Origin: DATJOJ01 sp035507035
GTDB taxonomy: Bacteria > Acidobacteriota > Terriglobia > Terriglobales > Acidobacteriaceae
Reading direction: 5' to 3'
Length of the DNA stretch: 64,000 nt
Assembly (NCBI GenBank): GCA_035507035.1
Contig: DATJOJ010000074.1
Location: 1 to 64,000 of the forward strand
Positions 8,064 through 17,185 of this stretch are shown here, piece after piece. Below the pieces are notes generated by a model. The model did not search any database. It was not told where the DNA came from and saw only the letters and a list, made by a program, of their open reading frames with translations. How positions within the stretch are numbered: position 1 is the stretch's first letter; every line of letters begins with the position of its first letter. The translations under genes were made by a program, and so were the position numbers.

Positions 8064-9497
8064 CTACTCGATCCCAACCAGTCCGCGTGCCGACTCGATT
8101 AACTTAGCCGAATCGTAGCCCACGCCATTTTTGAACACGATCTCGACGTTCTCAATGTCATCAATCTTTGCAGCCGGGTTTCCCTTAATCACTACGAGGT
8201 CGGCCTGCTTGCCCGCACTGATTGTGCCAACGCGATCCAACTCGCCCAAATACTGAGCTCCGTTGTAAGTCGCGATATGGATGGCCTCGAGTGGAGCGAA
8301 TCCGGCTTCGACCAGGAGTTCGACCTCGCGCTGGTCGCCGAACCCAGGGATCACGCCTCCTAACCCAGTCGGATCCAAACCAGCCAGAAGCAAGCCACCT
8401 GCTTTCACAAAGGCGCGTTCAAATTCCATTTCTTCGGGAAATATTGGACCCCATGGCCGCGGGCTGATTTCGCCCGTTTTCGGATCACGCCGCGGAAGAT
8501 CCAACGCCACTCGGTTCTCCAGGTATCGATTACGAGCTTCCAGCGACATAACATCCAGGACTCTTTGCTGAAGCGGAGCTTTATTCGGAACGAACGGCTC
8601 AAACACAGGCAGAGTTGAAGTTACGGCGACGTGATGCGCCACTAGTTCGCGAATCGTCTCCTGAATTGGCGGATCGCTTACCTTCATTTTGATCAGTTCA
8701 CTCGCCACTGCCTCCTCATCCGGGCATTCGTCAGGCTTTTTCTTGGAAAAGAACTCAGTGTCAACCACCAGTCCATGTTCCAGATCGTCGATTCCCAGTT
8801 CCGCTGCTTCGCGAAATCCAACGGAGCACAAATGCCCCGTGACTTTTACGCCGCGCTTGTGCGCTGCTTCAATGGCTGCTCCCAGCACCGCTCGCGAAAT
8901 AAAGTTGTAAGCCTTGAAATTATCCACCCCCCGATCGATCCAAAAATTCACCGTGGCCGCCGCTTCCGCTGGCGTTTTCAGTTCGGCACTTTGCATCAAC
9001 CAAGTTCCAGGGCCTTCCAAGTACGGCCCCGTCACATGGATGTTAGGTCCCGGAACCTCGCCGCGATCGATCATCTGCTTGAGGTTTAAATCGGTGTAAG
9101 GCTCCATCGATCCCGTCGTGCGGATGGTAGTGACTCCGCCAGCAAGATAAAGCCTCGGAAAGCTGACGGCCATTTCCTGAAAAAGATGCTTCGCCGGATA
9201 GAACATATGTTCGTGCATTCCCACCAACCCGGGAATCACCGTGTAACCGCGCAGGTCGAGGATCTGAGCCTCTTTTGGAGGTGCGGACGAGCCATCGGTA
9301 ATCGAACTGATCTTTCCATCCTGGATGAGAATCGTTCGATCTTCGATCGGCGCCGAGCCTGTCCCGTCGATTACGCGCACATGGGTCAACGCAACCACCG
9401 GTGCGCTGACTCGAACGTACTTCTGCACCTCCGGCGACAGTTTTTGTGCCCGAAGTCCGGTACAAAGAAGCAGCAATGTCACGACAAGCTTGCGCAT
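8064..9497 (-). CDS. Exported amidohydrolase-family protein
   Basis: A 477-residue metal-dependent hydrolase with a short signal peptide (MRKLVVTLLLLCTGLRAQ). The amidohydrolase pattern is visible: VIPGLVGMHEHMF carries the first metal-ligand His pair (HxH), GVKVTGHL and IDDLEHG supply later His residues, LLAGLDPTG the metal-site Asp, and the tail GKQADLVVIKGNP is the composite beta-domain end typical of imidazolonepropionase and dipeptidase-like members. It should act in the periplasm on an amide or ester bond; the substrate cannot be told. It is divergent from the 112-residue gene. Confidence 0.85.
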   Translation of the reverse strand: MRKLVVTLLLLCTGLRAQKLSPEVQKYVRVSAPVVALTHVRVIDGTGSAPIEDRTILIQDGKISSITDGSSAPPKEAQILDLRGYTVIPGLVGMHEHMFYPAKHLFQEMAVSFPRLYLAGGVTTIRTTGSMEPYTDLNLKQMIDRGEVPGPNIHVTGPYLEGPGTWLMQSAELKTPAEAAATVNFWIDRGVDNFKAYNFISRAVLGAAIEAAHKRGVKVTGHLCSVGFREAAELGIDDLEHGLVVDTEFFSKKKPDECPDEEAVASELIKMKVSDPPIQETIRELVAHHVAVTSTLPVFEPFVPNKAPLQQRVLDVMSLEARNRYLENRVALDLPRRDPKTGEISPRPWGPIFPEEMEFERAFVKAGGLLLAGLDPTGLGGVIPGFGDQREVELLVEAGFAPLEAIHIATYNGAQYLGELDRVGTISAGKQADLVVIKGNPAAKIDDIENVEIVFKNGVGYDSAKLIESARGLVGIE

Positions 9498-9667
9498 TCT
9501 TCACCTCAGAAGTGGAGATTTTCCGTTGGACGATGGTTGAGTGTCGAATGCTACGGGCTGCTTTATCGGGCTGTCAAATGTAGTAACGGATTTTTCACGA
9601 TATTGCTTAATCGGCTGCGTTATATTGTAGGAATCGCCACAGTCCCTAGCTTCCGAACGGAGGAACT

Positions 9668-10006
9668 ATGACAAGCAAACGCACGATCCTGCTGACTGCT
9701 CTGTGCCTGTTGGGGTTAATGATGACTGCCGGTCTTGCCGCACAGAATCAACCGCAAATACATCCGGCAAAACCAAACCCGAATCACGCCGCCATTGAGA
9801 ACAATCCGAGCTGCCAAAGAATTGTCCAGGAGTGCCAAAAACTAGGTTTCATCGTGGGGCAGTGGAAAAAAGATAACGGTCTCTGGAAAGACTGCTTTGA
9901 CCCGGTCGTGAAGGGAGGGACGCCGACTCGCGACGGCAAGCCCATCCAGGTTCCCGTGAGCTCCAGCGAAATTCAAGCCTGTCGCTCCGCGGCCCACCAG
10001 AGATAG
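9668..10006 (+). CDS. Small Cys-containing exported protein, hypothetical
   Basis: A 112-residue protein with GGAGG just before ATG 9668 and a signal peptide (about 1-25, ending LAAQ). The mature part has four Cys residues in a short domain (CQRIVQECQKLGF...WKDCFDPV...IQACRSA), suggesting two disulfides in the periplasm. Similar small proteins with a GLWxDC motif occur in many Gram-negatives without known function. Single gene, divergent from the amidohydrolase. Confidence 0.65.
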   Translation: MTSKRTILLTALCLLGLMMTAGLAAQNQPQIHPAKPNPNHAAIENNPSCQRIVQECQKLGFIVGQWKKDNGLWKDCFDPVVKGGTPTRDGKPIQVPVSSSEIQACRSAAHQR

Positions 10007-10012
10007 TTTTAC

Positions 10013-10063
10013 GTTGGCTGTCCCGCGCAGAACCTGCGCTTTTCGGGCCGTGGGACAGCCAAC
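10013..10063. terminator. Hairpin between convergent genes
   Basis: GTTGGCTGTCCC (10013-10024) pairs perfectly with GGGACAGCCAAC (10052-10063). It lies between the convergent ends of the 112-residue gene and the VOC gene, so it can act as a two-way terminator, although there is no long T-tract. Confidence 0.6.
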
Positions 10064-10083
10064 CAGGTTTCAGGAGATCTTCC

Positions 10084-11529
10084 TCATTGCGCCACATCCT
10101 TAATGTGTGTGGCAATATTCCAGGTCATCCCGAAGGCGTCTTTCACTGTCGCGGTTCGGTCGCCATATGGTTGATCTGCAGGCTCGGACAACACAACCGC
10201 TCCCGCCGCCACTGCCCGTCGAAATACCGCGTCTACCGCTGGCACGTACATATAGAACGTTGCCGGCATAAATGGATATTTCCCCTGCGATTCTCCCATC
10301 TCAATCACCGAACTGCCCACGCGAACCTGCGCGTGATGCACTACGCCATCCGGCGACGCATACTTCGCAATCTCCTGTGCGCCAAATGCCCGCTTTAGAA
10401 AACTGATGAACGGCTCGGCTCGCAGTGGGTGCAGGTACGGATTTACGTTGTACAACCCCTTGGGCACATAGCTCTCGCCTTTGTGAGTCGCAATGTACCA
10501 GAAATTTCCGGCAGGATCTTTGATCGAGCCTGACCGCTCGCCGTATTCCTGATCACGTAACTCATCCAGCGATGTTGCTCCGGCCGCGAGTGCTTTCCGA
10601 TAAACGGCGTCGGCGTCTTGTACATAGACGTGCAGTGCGTGCACATTCGGCGTAAAACGAAATTCGCGTCCCGGGATGCCGCCGCCCATCATCAGCATGG
10701 AGTCGCCAATGCGCACCTCTGCGTGCAGTCCTCCCGCCGAGCCCGTGGCTCGGAATTTCTCTTCAGCGCCAAAGACTTGCTTCACAAACTCCACCAACGC
10801 CGGACCGTCCGGCGCAACCAGATATGGCGTCACCGTGCGAAATCCTCTCGGGATCGAGATCTCAGGCTTTGCCTCATACGATGGCCGAATCGCCTCAAAC
10901 CGCCGATAGACTTCTTCCGTCGATAACTGTTCTCTTGGAGTGAAGATATTCCACGTATAGCCGAACGGATCGACGAAGTGACCCTCGCGAGTTCCATAGA
11001 ACTGATCTCCGATGGGCCTCGCAACCCGCATTCCGGCAGCCACCGCGCGTTTCGCGAAGGAATCGACATCCTCGACCTGAAGGCGCAGTTCGACCGGCGA
11101 TTGCCCCAGAGTCTCAGCACTCAGGCGTCCGCCATCCGGCCACTCGATCGACAGCATAATCGCGGAGTCACCAATCTTGACTTCGGCATGCTCCGCCCTG
11201 CCTTCAATGTTGAAACGGAAAATTTCACTGGCTCCGAAGGCCTTCTCGTAAAACGCAATGGCGCTGGCCACATCCTTGACCGTCAATCTCGGAATCGCGA
11301 AGGTGCTAATTGTCGTTACCGGTTCAACCGCAGTTGCCATGGATTTTGTCCTTTCTAAATCCTTCTTCAATTTCTTCTTAAATTCACTTCGCGGCAGATT
11401 GCGCAGCTCCGCGGCGATGCCAGCCAACGCGGTGACCTCCGCGTCCACTCCAGCCAGCCGCGCGCGCGGATTCGCTAGAACCTCGCTAACCGCCGCATCG
11501 AGTTGGTCGATCACACTGCGCTTAGACAT
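10084..11529 (-). CDS. Triple VOC (glyoxalase-fold) protein coupled to the sigma factor
   Basis: A 481-residue protein starting at ATG 11529, eight bases inside the end of the sigma gene; an upstream in-frame start would only read through sigma sequence. Residues 1-65 are helical and charged (LRNLPRSEFKKKLKKDLER), recalling the short cytoplasmic segments of anti-sigma-type proteins. Three PhnB-like VOC domains follow (about 75-198, 230-350 and 360-478), each with a YPHL/TPYL/NPYL or IPRL-type first strand, an FYEKAFGA or VKQVFGAEE helix and a GDxxGNFWYIAT-like last strand. VOC proteins bind metal or small ligands, for example in fosfomycin resistance or dioxygenases. Substrate unknown; the coupling suggests a role with the sigma factor. 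Confidence 0.8.
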   Translation of the reverse strand: MSKRSVIDQLDAAVSEVLANPRARLAGVDAEVTALAGIAAELRNLPRSEFKKKLKKDLERTKSMATAVEPVTTISTFAIPRLTVKDVASAIAFYEKAFGASEIFRFNIEGRAEHAEVKIGDSAIMLSIEWPDGGRLSAETLGQSPVELRLQVEDVDSFAKRAVAAGMRVARPIGDQFYGTREGHFVDPFGYTWNIFTPREQLSTEEVYRRFEAIRPSYEAKPEISIPRGFRTVTPYLVAPDGPALVEFVKQVFGAEEKFRATGSAGGLHAEVRIGDSMLMMGGGIPGREFRFTPNVHALHVYVQDADAVYRKALAAGATSLDELRDQEYGERSGSIKDPAGNFWYIATHKGESYVPKGLYNVNPYLHPLRAEPFISFLKRAFGAQEIAKYASPDGVVHHAQVRVGSSVIEMGESQGKYPFMPATFYMYVPAVDAVFRRAVAAGAVVLSEPADQPYGDRTATVKDAFGMTWNIATHIKDVAQ

Positions 11530-12130
11530 TCTTACCACCAAATTTCTTTTGCCCCGCCGCTCTTCTTGATGCCGACGCCTTAGGCGACTCAAGCTTCTTC
11601 CGCAGATTCTGTAAGCCACGAAATTGCAGTTGCTTCACCGCACCTTCCGATCGTCCGAGTTTCCGTGCAATCTCGCCAATGCTTCTCTCCTCCGCAAATC
11701 GCATCACCAGCACTTGCCGTTGATCGTTTGCCAGTTCGTCCACCAGCCGAAACAGTCGGGCCGCATCTTCGGCCTGTTCCATCCTTGGTTTCGTGCTGAT
11801 CTCGGGCGGATCGTCCGAACTCACCTCGAGCCCGCTACGTTTCGAGCGGTCGACGATCACATTGGCCGCGATGCGCAGCAGCCATGCGGCAAAGGGCACG
11901 CCGCGCCACTCAAATCTGCGAAGGTTCGCCAGGGCCTTGTGAAACACGTCGGCAGTGACGTCCTCGGCTGTTTCGCGATGGCCCACCCTCCGTGCTACAA
12001 ACGCATAAACCTGCTCAAAGTGAAGCTCGTAAAGGTCGCCGAAGCAGCGTGGATCTTTCTGTGCAGCCTCGACCAGCAGACGTTCTTCCGTCTGCGCCGG
12101 GGGCCGCTGCGCCGCTGCTTTTCCGACCAT
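11522..12130 (-). CDS. ECF-type RNA polymerase sigma factor
   Basis: A 202-residue sigma-70 family factor with GAGGAGC before ATG 12130. Region 2 is clear (EQVYAFVARRVGHRETAEDVTADVF, then PFAAWLLRIAANVIVDRSKR, the -10-binding helix). A short linker leads to region 4 (DQRQVLVMRFAEERSIGEIARKLGRSEGAVKQ), the helix-turn-helix for the -35. Region 3 is missing, as expected for the ECF group. A basic Ala/Lys tail follows. The last eight bases overlap the VOC-protein start, so the two are translationally coupled. No classical transmembrane anti-sigma factor is adjacent. Confidence 0.9.
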   Translation of the reverse strand: MVGKAAAQRPPAQTEERLLVEAAQKDPRCFGDLYELHFEQVYAFVARRVGHRETAEDVTADVFHKALANLRRFEWRGVPFAAWLLRIAANVIVDRSKRSGLEVSSDDPPEISTKPRMEQAEDAARLFRLVDELANDQRQVLVMRFAEERSIGEIARKLGRSEGAVKQLQFRGLQNLRKKLESPKASASRRAAGQKKFGGKNV

Positions 12131-12582
12131 TGCTCCTCTAACTTTATAAACTTCCGGGAAGGGAAAAGGTTACGGCCTAGGAAAGAGGCCGCCGATGGCC
12201 GAGGACCGACCAGTGGAAAACGGGGCCCGTGGACCCTGCACGAGGGGGTGGCAGTGTCAAAGGGCCCCATCCTTTTGGGGGACTCGCTCTTCTACACGTT
12301 CCGCGGGCAATTCGATTTTTTGTGGCAGTTTTGTTCTGAATCCAGAACAAGCCCAGCGCGGGTTGGCCAAAACTGCAGGTTATCCAGGGTGATCAGTCCT
12401 ACTTCTCGGCCGCTTTCTGTTACAGAAATAGAACAAGTTCGCTCAATCAGGGTGCTTACCGCAGGTTTTGCGACCTTTGGTCAAGGTTGCTCCGTTAGCG
12501 GACCATTCCTGTGTTGCACCTAAATACCGGTTACGTTGGTGACCTGTCCCGCGGGCAGCCTGGCAGGAAATAATGAACCCCG
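12131..12582. other. 452-base intergenic region upstream of the sigma and PBP-like genes
   Basis: This is the divergent region between the sigma factor and the PBP-like gene. I see no convincing gene. It contains two related palindromes (12331-12350 and 12415-12427, listed separately) and a GC-rich hairpin-prone segment near 12150-12260. Promoters for both flanking genes are expected here but no strong -35/-10 pair stands out. Confidence 0.5.
12331..12350. promoter_or_regulatory. Perfect 8-bp-arm palindrome, possible operator
   Basis: TTGTTCTG and CAGAACAA flank a four-base AATC spacer, a perfect dyad. A second dyad, TTCTG-TTA-CAGAA, lies at 12415-12427 and is followed by another GAACAA. The shared TTCTG/CAGAA half-sites suggest one dimeric regulator binding twice between the divergent genes. 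The protein is unknown. Confidence 0.35.
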
Positions 12583-13035
12583 ATGAGAGGCTGGCACATA
12601 ACGTTACTGCTGGCGTGTCTGACTGTTTTGTCCAATCCCCTTCAGGCGAAGCAGTTGGCGGTCGTGACCGATACCGGAAACCCCGCCACCAACCTGACTT
12701 CGGCCGAACTGATCAAAATCTTTAACCAGCACACTCGCACCTGGCCGGATGGCAAGCCCATCCTGTTAGTTCTGCGCGACCCCGGCGCTGAAGACATGCA
12801 ACTCGTGCTGCGCAAGCTTTTCAGCATGACTCCCGAACAGGCGCGCGAATTCGTCCAGGCTCACAAGGGCGCAATCATGGTCGCCGATTCCGATGACTCG
12901 GTTCTTCGTTTCGTTTCCAGTAATCGCGGAGCCATCGGCGTGGTCGATCTTTACTCTCTGACCAAGGGCGTGACGGTGCTGAAAGTCGACGGCAAACTGC
13001 CCGTCGAACAAGGGTACTTCTTAAGAGGGAACTAG
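12583..13035 (+). CDS. Small exported periplasmic-binding-protein-like (PstS-type fragment domain)
   Basis: A 150-residue exported protein with a signal peptide (about 1-22, ending LQAK). The rest resembles a single lobe of the phosphate-type binding-protein fold: LAVVTDTGNPATNLTSAELIKIF matches the lobe start found in PstS-like proteins (the "N-L-S-x-x-x-L-x-x-I-F" pattern), and GAIGVVDLYSL matches the closing GAIGY segment. At 150 residues it is half the length of a full PstS and has no transporter genes beside it, so it may be a sensor or scaffold rather than a transport protein. It ends two bases before the TPR gene and is surely cotranscribed with it. Confidence 0.7.
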   Translation: MRGWHITLLLACLTVLSNPLQAKQLAVVTDTGNPATNLTSAELIKIFNQHTRTWPDGKPILLVLRDPGAEDMQLVLRKLFSMTPEQAREFVQAHKGAIMVADSDDSVLRFVSSNRGAIGVVDLYSLTKGVTVLKVDGKLPVEQGYFLRGN

Positions 13036-13037
13036 CA

Positions 13038-14522
13038 ATGAACTTGAGAACAGGCGCAATCGCAACTCTATTGGGCTTGCTGTTGGCAACCCCCGTACTC
13101 GCACAGAATGATTCTGATGCCATGCCACTCAGCACCACATCGCCGCGCGTACACCAGTTGCTCCAGCAAGCTTGGGACTTAGGGTTGGATCAGGTCGAAC
13201 AAGCCAAGCAAACCGAGGTCCTGCGCCAGGTGGTCAAGATCGACCCAAAATTTGCCATGGGCCACGAGTTGCTGGCCCAGAGCAGCCTCGATCCCGCAGA
13301 GCAGGTTCGCGAGCAGCGAAAGGCTTTCAATCTAAGAAAGAACGCGACCCCAGCCGAGCAATTGCTCATTGAGTGGTATCAGGACGCCTGCGATCACAAG
13401 CTGATCTCTGCCATTACCAAGATGAACGGCGTCCTCGGTCAGTACCCGCACGACCGCTGGGTCGTCTATATGACCAATCTATGGTTGACCACGCAGACCC
13501 AGTATGAGCGCGCCACTGCCGTGTACGAACGTTCCGGAATCACCAACTCTCCTGGCCTCATGAACAACGTGGCTTACGACTACGCATACATGCGGCAGTT
13601 CGAAAAAGCCTTCGCGTTAATGGACCAGTACATCGCCGCGCTACCGCACGACGCCAACCCGCAGGATTCTTATGCGGAAATTCTGCGTATGGCTGGGCAT
13701 TTTGATCAAGCGATTGAACATTACCACGCGGCTTTGGCCATCAATCCCAACTTCTACTCCTCGCAGTTCGGCATTGCCGACACTTATTCCCTCATGGGCA
13801 ACCAGAAACGTGCGCGTCACGAGTACTCCATCGCCTTTAAGAAATTCCCCTTGCCCGAGTTGCACAGCGTGCAATGGCAGACCCGCGCCGCTACCACTTA
13901 CGTTCGCGAGGGCGACATTAAGAAGGCCAATCAGGCATTCCAGGCGATCGCGGATAACGCGCACAGCCGGCACTTGAGTCAGATCGAGGCCGATACTTAT
14001 CGCCAGATGGCGATCTATCAGCCCGATCCGACGACCGGTCTTGCGCTCCTCAACAAAGCGGAAGCGGCCATTCAGGAAGGCGACAACGCCATGCCCGCTG
14101 CCATTCAGCAGGAACTCGCTCAGATTTCACGCGCTCGGGTAGAGTTGGCAATCAAGACCGGCGACGCCAAAACAGCCCAAAGGTTGGTCGAGCAACTATC
14201 CAAAATGGCGGACAGCTCGAGCGACAAGTTGATCGAGACTTCCTATCACGGAGCCGCTGGCGCCTGGTACGTTTCTACGCATCAGTACAAGCAAGCCATC
14301 TCTGAATTGGATGAAGACATCAACAACCCGTTTTCGCTCGAACTGCTCGCCGTCTCCTATCAGCAGACCGGCGACGTAGCCAGCGCGAAACAGATCACCG
14401 ACACCTTGGCCAACACCAACGATCCGACGCTGGAACAGGCTCTGATCGTTCCCGCGTTTCGCAAGTGCTATCAGGATCCCAACTGCAGCAGCAATCTGAA
14501 GAACGCGTCTTTCATGCACTAA
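13038..14522 (+). CDS. Exported TPR-repeat protein
   Basis: A 494-residue protein with a signal peptide (about 1-23, ending VLAQ) and helical repeats through most of its length; clear TPR units include DSYAEILRMAGHFDQAIEHYHAALAINP and the following FYSSQFGIADTYSLMGNQKRARHEY. TPR domains form protein-binding superhelices, here in the periplasm. It lies two bases after the PBP-like gene, and a strong hairpin follows at 14547-14578. Partner unknown; the two-gene unit suggests they act together. Confidence 0.8.
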   Translation: MNLRTGAIATLLGLLLATPVLAQNDSDAMPLSTTSPRVHQLLQQAWDLGLDQVEQAKQTEVLRQVVKIDPKFAMGHELLAQSSLDPAEQVREQRKAFNLRKNATPAEQLLIEWYQDACDHKLISAITKMNGVLGQYPHDRWVVYMTNLWLTTQTQYERATAVYERSGITNSPGLMNNVAYDYAYMRQFEKAFALMDQYIAALPHDANPQDSYAEILRMAGHFDQAIEHYHAALAINPNFYSSQFGIADTYSLMGNQKRARHEYSIAFKKFPLPELHSVQWQTRAATTYVREGDIKKANQAFQAIADNAHSRHLSQIEADTYRQMAIYQPDPTTGLALLNKAEAAIQEGDNAMPAAIQQELAQISRARVELAIKTGDAKTAQRLVEQLSKMADSSSDKLIETSYHGAAGAWYVSTHQYKQAISELDEDINNPFSLELLAVSYQQTGDVASAKQITDTLANTNDPTLEQALIVPAFRKCYQDPNCSSNLKNASFMH

Positions 14523-14546
14523 ACCTACGAATGATGTCTCCTAAAT

Positions 14547-14578
14547 GAGAACGCCCAGCCGCGAGGCTGGGCGTTCTC
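14547..14578. terminator. 14-bp perfect hairpin between convergent genes
   Basis: GAGAACGCCCAGCC (14547-14560), loop GCGA, then GGCTGGGCGTTCTC (14565-14578). It separates the end of the TPR gene from the end of the ABC ATPase gene and so can terminate both. The T-tract is weak. Confidence 0.7.
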
Positions 14579-14597
14579 GTTGATCGCCGAGGGCCGT

Positions 14598-15338
14598 CTA
14601 CTTCTTGGTCTCGTCCCTCTCTACCACGCCATCCTTAATGTGAATCACGCGCTGCGCGTATCCCGCGATATCGTGCTCGTGGGTGACCAGCACAATTGTG
14701 TTGCCTTGCGCCTGTAATCGATCAAATAACGCCATGATCTCGTTGCCCGTCTGCGAATCCAGGTTTCCGGTCGGTTCGTCGGCGAGGATGATCGATGGCC
14801 GGTTCACCAGCGCGCGTGCGATCGCGACTCTCTGCCGTTGCCCGCCGGAAAGCTCGTTTGGCTTGTGCATCATGCGTTCGGCCATGCCTACTGAGGTCAG
14901 GGCCTCCGTGGCCCGTTCGGCGCGCTCCTCCGATGGCACACCGGCATAGATCAGTGGCAACTCGACATTGTGCAGCGCGGTGGCACGCGCCAGCAGATTA
15001 AACGTCTGGAACACAAATCCGATCTCTTTATTTCGAATGCGCGCCAGTTCGTCATCATCCAGCTCGCTGACCAACTGGCTGTTCAGCCAATATTGTCCCT
15101 TGCTGGGTGTGTCCAGGCATCCGATCAGGTTCATCAACGTCGATTTTCCTGAGCCACTGGGCCCCATAATGGCGACGTACTCACTGCGGCGGATGTTGAT
15201 GCTCACCCCGCGCAACGCGTGCACCTGCTCCGACCCCATGTCATAGGTCTTCCACAGATCGATGGTGCTGATCATGTAGGAATCGGGCGGTGCCGACACC
15301 ACTGGCTGGGCAAAATTGAGTACTTCGGCGGTTGCCAT
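14598..15338 (-). CDS. ABC transporter ATP-binding protein, MacB/LolD-like
   Basis: A 246-residue ATPase; ATG 15338 is chosen because AGGAGAAGAGG lies just upstream. Walker A is GPSGSGKST (residues 59-67), the signature is [15 protein letters not shown], Walker B ILADEPTG with a following D-loop SQTGN, and the H-loop His is in VTHEHD. The sequence belongs to the subfamily that powers MacB and LolCDE-type membrane-extrusion systems, consistent with the MacA-like adaptor encoded immediately upstream (92 bases). No permease lies next to it; the two MacB-like permeases at 23.9-26.5 kb are possible partners. Confidence 0.93.
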   Translation of the reverse strand: MATAEVLNFAQPVVSAPPDSYMISTIDLWKTYDMGSEQVHALRGVSINIRRSEYVAIMGPSGSGKSTLMNLIGCLDTPSKGQYWLNSQLVSELDDDELARIRNKEIGFVFQTFNLLARATALHNVELPLIYAGVPSEERAERATEALTSVGMAERMMHKPNELSGGQRQRVAIARALVNRPSIILADEPTGNLDSQTGNEIMALFDRLQAQGNTIVLVTHEHDIAGYAQRVIHIKDGVVERDETKK

Positions 15339-15430
15339 CCTCTTCTCCTGTTCCTGTTGGGACAATCTTGCGCTCCGGTCTCGCTTCGGGCTGGGCCGGC
15401 TCTCCATTGGACGAGCCAACCCGGCGAAGG

Positions 15431-16807
15431 TTATGTCGTCTCCTCTTCGGTTTTGGGAGCGGAATTGTCTACTTTTACGCTGCTCCCAGGGCGCAATGTC
15501 CGCAGAATCTTGTAACTTCCAGTGACGATTTCGTCGCCTTCTTTCACCCCTTTTAGAACTTCGATATCCGTCGTTCCCGCAATGCCCGTTTCCACCGGCA
15601 CGAACTCCGCCTTATGATTGCGCAGGACAAATACTCCCTGAATCTCTTCCTTGCTCGCCACCGCTTTCTGTGGCGATGCCGCCTGCACCGAGCCTTTCTC
15701 TGTCTTGGGCTGCAGATCCTCTTCCTTCCGCACCGTCAACGCCTGGATCGGAATCGTCAACACGCTGGCTCGAGTCGCGGTGGTGATCTTCGCCGTAGCC
15801 GACAGCCCGGGCCGTAGATCCTCAGGCGGGTTCTGCAAGGTCACGACGACTTTGAAATCCTTCGCTTCCTGGCTTGCCGTGGTTTGCTGCGATGTCGAAA
15901 CTCCCGTCGAACGCACCACCGCATTGTCGCCGATTTGTGTCACCACGCCCTTAAAAGTTCTCTTGGGGAGAGCATCAATCGTCACCTCTACCGGCTGACC
16001 CAGTTCCACATTGATGATGTCGGTTTCATCCACCTGCACTTCGGCGGTGATCACTGACATGTCTGCCAGCGTCATCAAGACGCTGCCTGGGGAATTCTGA
16101 ATTCCCATGACCACGCTCTCGCCCTCGCGTACCGGCAAGCTGGTGATGATTCCGTCAAAAGGCGCCTGATACGTGGTTTTCTTCAGCACATCGGCGGCGT
16201 GGGTAAGGTTCGCCGCCGCCTGCCCGACCCTGCGATCTGCCGAATCTTTCTGCGCTTTCGCCTGCGCCACCCGCGCTTGCGCCTGTGCCAGTCCCGCTAC
16301 CGCCGCTTGGTGTGTAGCTTTCTGATTGTCGAATTCAGATTTCGCGATCAACGCAGCCTTGTACAAGCCCTGCGCTCGTGTCCAGTCCAGTTCCGATCGG
16401 TCGGCATCGGACTTTGCTCGATTCAGGTCTGCCTCCGAAGTATTCAGCCCGGCCTCGGCCGCGACCGCATCGGTCTTTGCTGCCGCCAGCGACGCCTGCA
16501 TCGCGTCAACGTCCGCTTCCGGTTGCACGTTTTCCAATTGCGCCAGCAGTTGACCTTGCTTGACCTTGTCACCCTCCTTGACATAAAGGCGAGTGATCTT
16601 GCCGAAGGCATTCGCGCCTATGTTGACGTAGGTTTTCGGCCGAATCTCCCCGGAGGCGCTGACCATCGCTGTCAGGTCCCCCCGCTGGACTTTGCCACTC
16701 TGCACGACCACGACGTTCTTATGGCTTTGATAGACCGTGAAACCAACAATGGCGCCCAGCAGTACAACCGCGCCTGCCCCGATCGCGATCTTTTTCCAGG
16801 TACTCAT
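15431..16807 (-). CDS. Periplasmic adaptor (membrane-fusion) subunit, MacA/HlyD-like
   Basis: A 458-residue protein; ATG 16807 has GGGGAA just upstream, while the earlier in-frame start does not. An N-terminal signal anchor (about 5-25) is followed by a barrel-sandwich half, a long coiled-coil hairpin of Ala/Gln/Lys-rich heptads (about 85-195), the second lipoyl half ([22 protein letters not shown]), a beta-barrel domain and a membrane-proximal C-terminal domain. These proteins bridge an inner-membrane pump and a TolC channel. It precedes the ABC ATPase, so the pump is MacAB-like. Confidence 0.9.
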   Translation of the reverse strand: MSTWKKIAIGAGAVVLLGAIVGFTVYQSHKNVVVVQSGKVQRGDLTAMVSASGEIRPKTYVNIGANAFGKITRLYVKEGDKVKQGQLLAQLENVQPEADVDAMQASLAAAKTDAVAAEAGLNTSEADLNRAKSDADRSELDWTRAQGLYKAALIAKSEFDNQKATHQAAVAGLAQAQARVAQAKAQKDSADRRVGQAAANLTHAADVLKKTTYQAPFDGIITSLPVREGESVVMGIQNSPGSVLMTLADMSVITAEVQVDETDIINVELGQPVEVTIDALPKRTFKGVVTQIGDNAVVRSTGVSTSQQTTASQEAKDFKVVVTLQNPPEDLRPGLSATAKITTATRASVLTIPIQALTVRKEEDLQPKTEKGSVQAASPQKAVASKEEIQGVFVLRNHKAEFVPVETGIAGTTDIEVLKGVKEGDEIVTGSYKILRTLRPGSSVKVDNSAPKTEEETT

Positions 16808-16831
16808 CGCTTCCCCAATTCGAACCCTCAA

Positions 16832-17185
16832 ACCTTGCCACTCGTGTCGTTTGACGAAACCGAGCGGCAGCGGTCACCGCATCCACATTGTCAAGTACGG
16901 CCCACTTGCATCAAAAGTTCCCGTCGTAAAGAACGTCACCAAGTGAAGAAAATGCGTGGGTCTAGCAGTTTACATGCTGATTATACCGTTCCCATAAATT
17001 GGCTGGAATTTGCATCACGCGGATTGTGACTTCCGCCTTCTCTAACTTTCAGTGCGGGCAACCTTTAGCCTGATCTCCGCGCATCGTACAACCTAGCTCA
17101 GGGCGTGATGGTTAGCCTTGCCTTCTGGTTCGAAAAGGACATAAAATGAGCTACACGAGTGTGTCCGGCTAGGAGTTTATTTTCT
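16832..17185. other. Divergent intergenic region with one candidate promoter
   Basis: This 354-base gap separates the adaptor gene from the GWxTD gene. No coding sequence or RNA is recognised. A candidate sigma-70 promoter toward the GWxTD gene lies at 17118-17147 (TTGCCT, 18-base spacer, TAAAAT). The promoter for the adaptor gene should also be here. Confidence 0.45.
17118..17147 (+). promoter_or_regulatory. Candidate sigma-70 promoter for the GWxTD operon
   Basis: TTGCCT at 17118-17123, 18-base spacer, TAAAAT at 17142-17147, about 40 bases before the chosen start. Motif match only; no other support. Confidence 0.35.

Noticed and set aside
16813..16835. tRNA T-loop-like GGTTCGAATT on the minus strand
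   Set aside because: The putative stem does not pair and the sequence overlaps the adaptor gene leader.
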